5,210 bases of DNA, from the NCBI GenBank assembly GCA_947591115.1, contig CANQCX010000140.1, positions 1 to 5,210 of the forward strand, given 5' to 3'. Origin of the DNA: an uncultured Lachnospiraceae bacterium (lineage in GTDB: Bacteria > Bacillota > Clostridia > Lachnospirales > Lachnospiraceae). Made by a program: the position numbers and the translations under genes. The stretch's first letter is position 1. The number at the start of each line of letters is the position of its first letter. Below, one piece after another: positions 4,549 to 5,210 of this stretch. The notes under the pieces are model-generated. The model was not told the DNA's origin, ran no database searches, and saw only the letters and a program-made list of their open reading frames with translations.

Positions 4549-5210
4549 ATGAAAGAAAAAGCCTATTACGAAAACGTAAATGTGAAAAACGAACTGCATT
4601 TGCGGGAACTGATTCAGGAGCTTCCACCTTACTGCAAGCAGTTTTTTATCGGGATCGAACCCAACACTTCTTCCCGAACGCGGATCGCCTATGCGTATGA
4701 CCTGCTGTGCTTTTTTGATTATCTGCACCAGAATAACCCGCTTTGCCGGAAAATGGAGATTCGGGAATTCCCCCTGTCCATCCTCGACAAGATTACGCCA
4801 TTGGATATTGAAGAATATCTGTATCATTTAAAGGTATATGAAAAAGACGGAAAGCCGCACACCAACGAGGAACGCGGTTTAAAGCGCAAATTGGCCTCCC
4901 TGCGGACATTTTACCATTATTTTTTCAAAAACGAACTGATCGATACCAATCCTGCAGTCAAAGTGGATATGCCTAAAATCCACGAAAAAACGATTGTTCG
5001 TCTGGACGTGGATGAAATCGCCATGCTTTTGGATGAGGTAGAATCCGGCGAAAACCTTTCCTCTCGTCAGCAAAAATACCACGAACGGACAAAAACGCGT
5101 GATCTTGCGCTGCTTACGCTTCTATTGGGAACCGGAATCCGAGTATCGGAATGCGTGGGACTGGATATCAATGACATTGATTTTAAAAATAACGGAATTA
5201 AGATTCATCG
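4549..5210 (+). CDS. Tyrosine recombinase, XerS-like, 3' end cut off by window
   Basis: Site-specific recombinase of the lambda-integrase family; 220 codons are visible and the frame runs off the right edge. An N-terminal SAM-like core-binding domain covers about residues 25-140 (RIAYAYDLLCFFDYLH 45-60; FPLSILDKITPLDIEEYLYHL 74-94; LKRKLASLRTFYHYFF 111-126; NPAVKV 134-139). The catalytic domain opens at about 150 with RLDVDEIAMLLDEV, then TRDLALLTLLLGTGIRVSE (183-201), where Arg198 is the first catalytic arginine, and LDINDIDF (205-212). The HxxR box and the Tyr nucleophile lie outside. The LPPY start, the PLSILDKIT segment and the extra stretch before TRDLALL parallel streptococcal/lactococcal XerS, a single-recombinase chromosome dimer resolvase; a phage-type integrase is the alternative. 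ATG 4549 follows AAGGG (4539-4543) by 5 nt. It is divergent from dtd, with a palindrome in its leader. Confidence 0.85.
   Translation, partial: MKEKAYYENVNVKNELHLRELIQELPPYCKQFFIGIEPNTSSRTRIAYAYDLLCFFDYLHQNNPLCRKMEIREFPLSILDKITPLDIEEYLYHLKVYEKDGKPHTNEERGLKRKLASLRTFYHYFFKNELIDTNPAVKVDMPKIHEKTIVRLDVDEIAMLLDEVESGENLSSRQQKYHERTKTRDLALLTLLLGTGIRVSECVGLDINDIDFKNNGIKIH

Overview
The window looks like a stretch of Clostridia (Firmicutes) chromosome, probably Lachnospiraceae-like. The reasons are moderate GC, strong AGGAGG-type ribosome binding sites, near-consensus sigma-A -10 boxes, an lspA-rluD-like gene pair, a 'cytidylate kinase-like' (PF13189-type) protein, and a recombinase that resembles XerS more than classical XerC/XerD. 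This taxonomic placement is inference from gene content. No rRNA, tRNA, CRISPR array or insertion sequence was seen.

Layout. (1) At the left edge is the 3' part of lspA (signal peptidase II). It overlaps by 20 bp an RluD-like 23S pseudouridine synthase gene on the + strand. (2) A sigma-A-type promoter lies across the end of the rluD-like gene and drives a cytidylate kinase-like gene, which ends at a strong intrinsic terminator. (3) A 204-bp gap holds that terminator, a near-perfect 20-bp inverted repeat and an extended -10 promoter whose -35 box sits in the right arm of the repeat. (4) Next is a stand-alone ATPase gene of the archaeal-type ATPase (ATPase_2/PF01637) plus DUF234 kind. Its C-terminus has a PD-(D/E)xK-like D...ExK signature. 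(5) A 148-bp gap separates convergent genes and contains a terminator-like hairpin and a short minus-strand open stretch that resembles the N-terminus of SpoIIID. (6) dtd (D-aminoacyl-tRNA deacylase) is on the - strand. (7) A 139-bp divergent promoter region follows. (8) The 5' 220 codons of a XerS-like tyrosine recombinase run off the right edge, led by a 14-bp perfect palindrome at the expected transcription start.

Most genes are housekeeping: lipoprotein maturation, rRNA modification, nucleotide metabolism, tRNA proofreading and probably chromosome dimer resolution. The ATPase at 2402-3802 is the accessory-looking element. It has its own promoter, is bounded by hairpins on both sides, is related to no neighbour, and combines an NTPase, a winged helix and a nuclease-like domain of unknown role. 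I do not see a multi-gene novel system. The best leads are this ATPase with its unusual promoter hairpin, the palindromic operator before the recombinase, and the possible gene remnant next to dtd.
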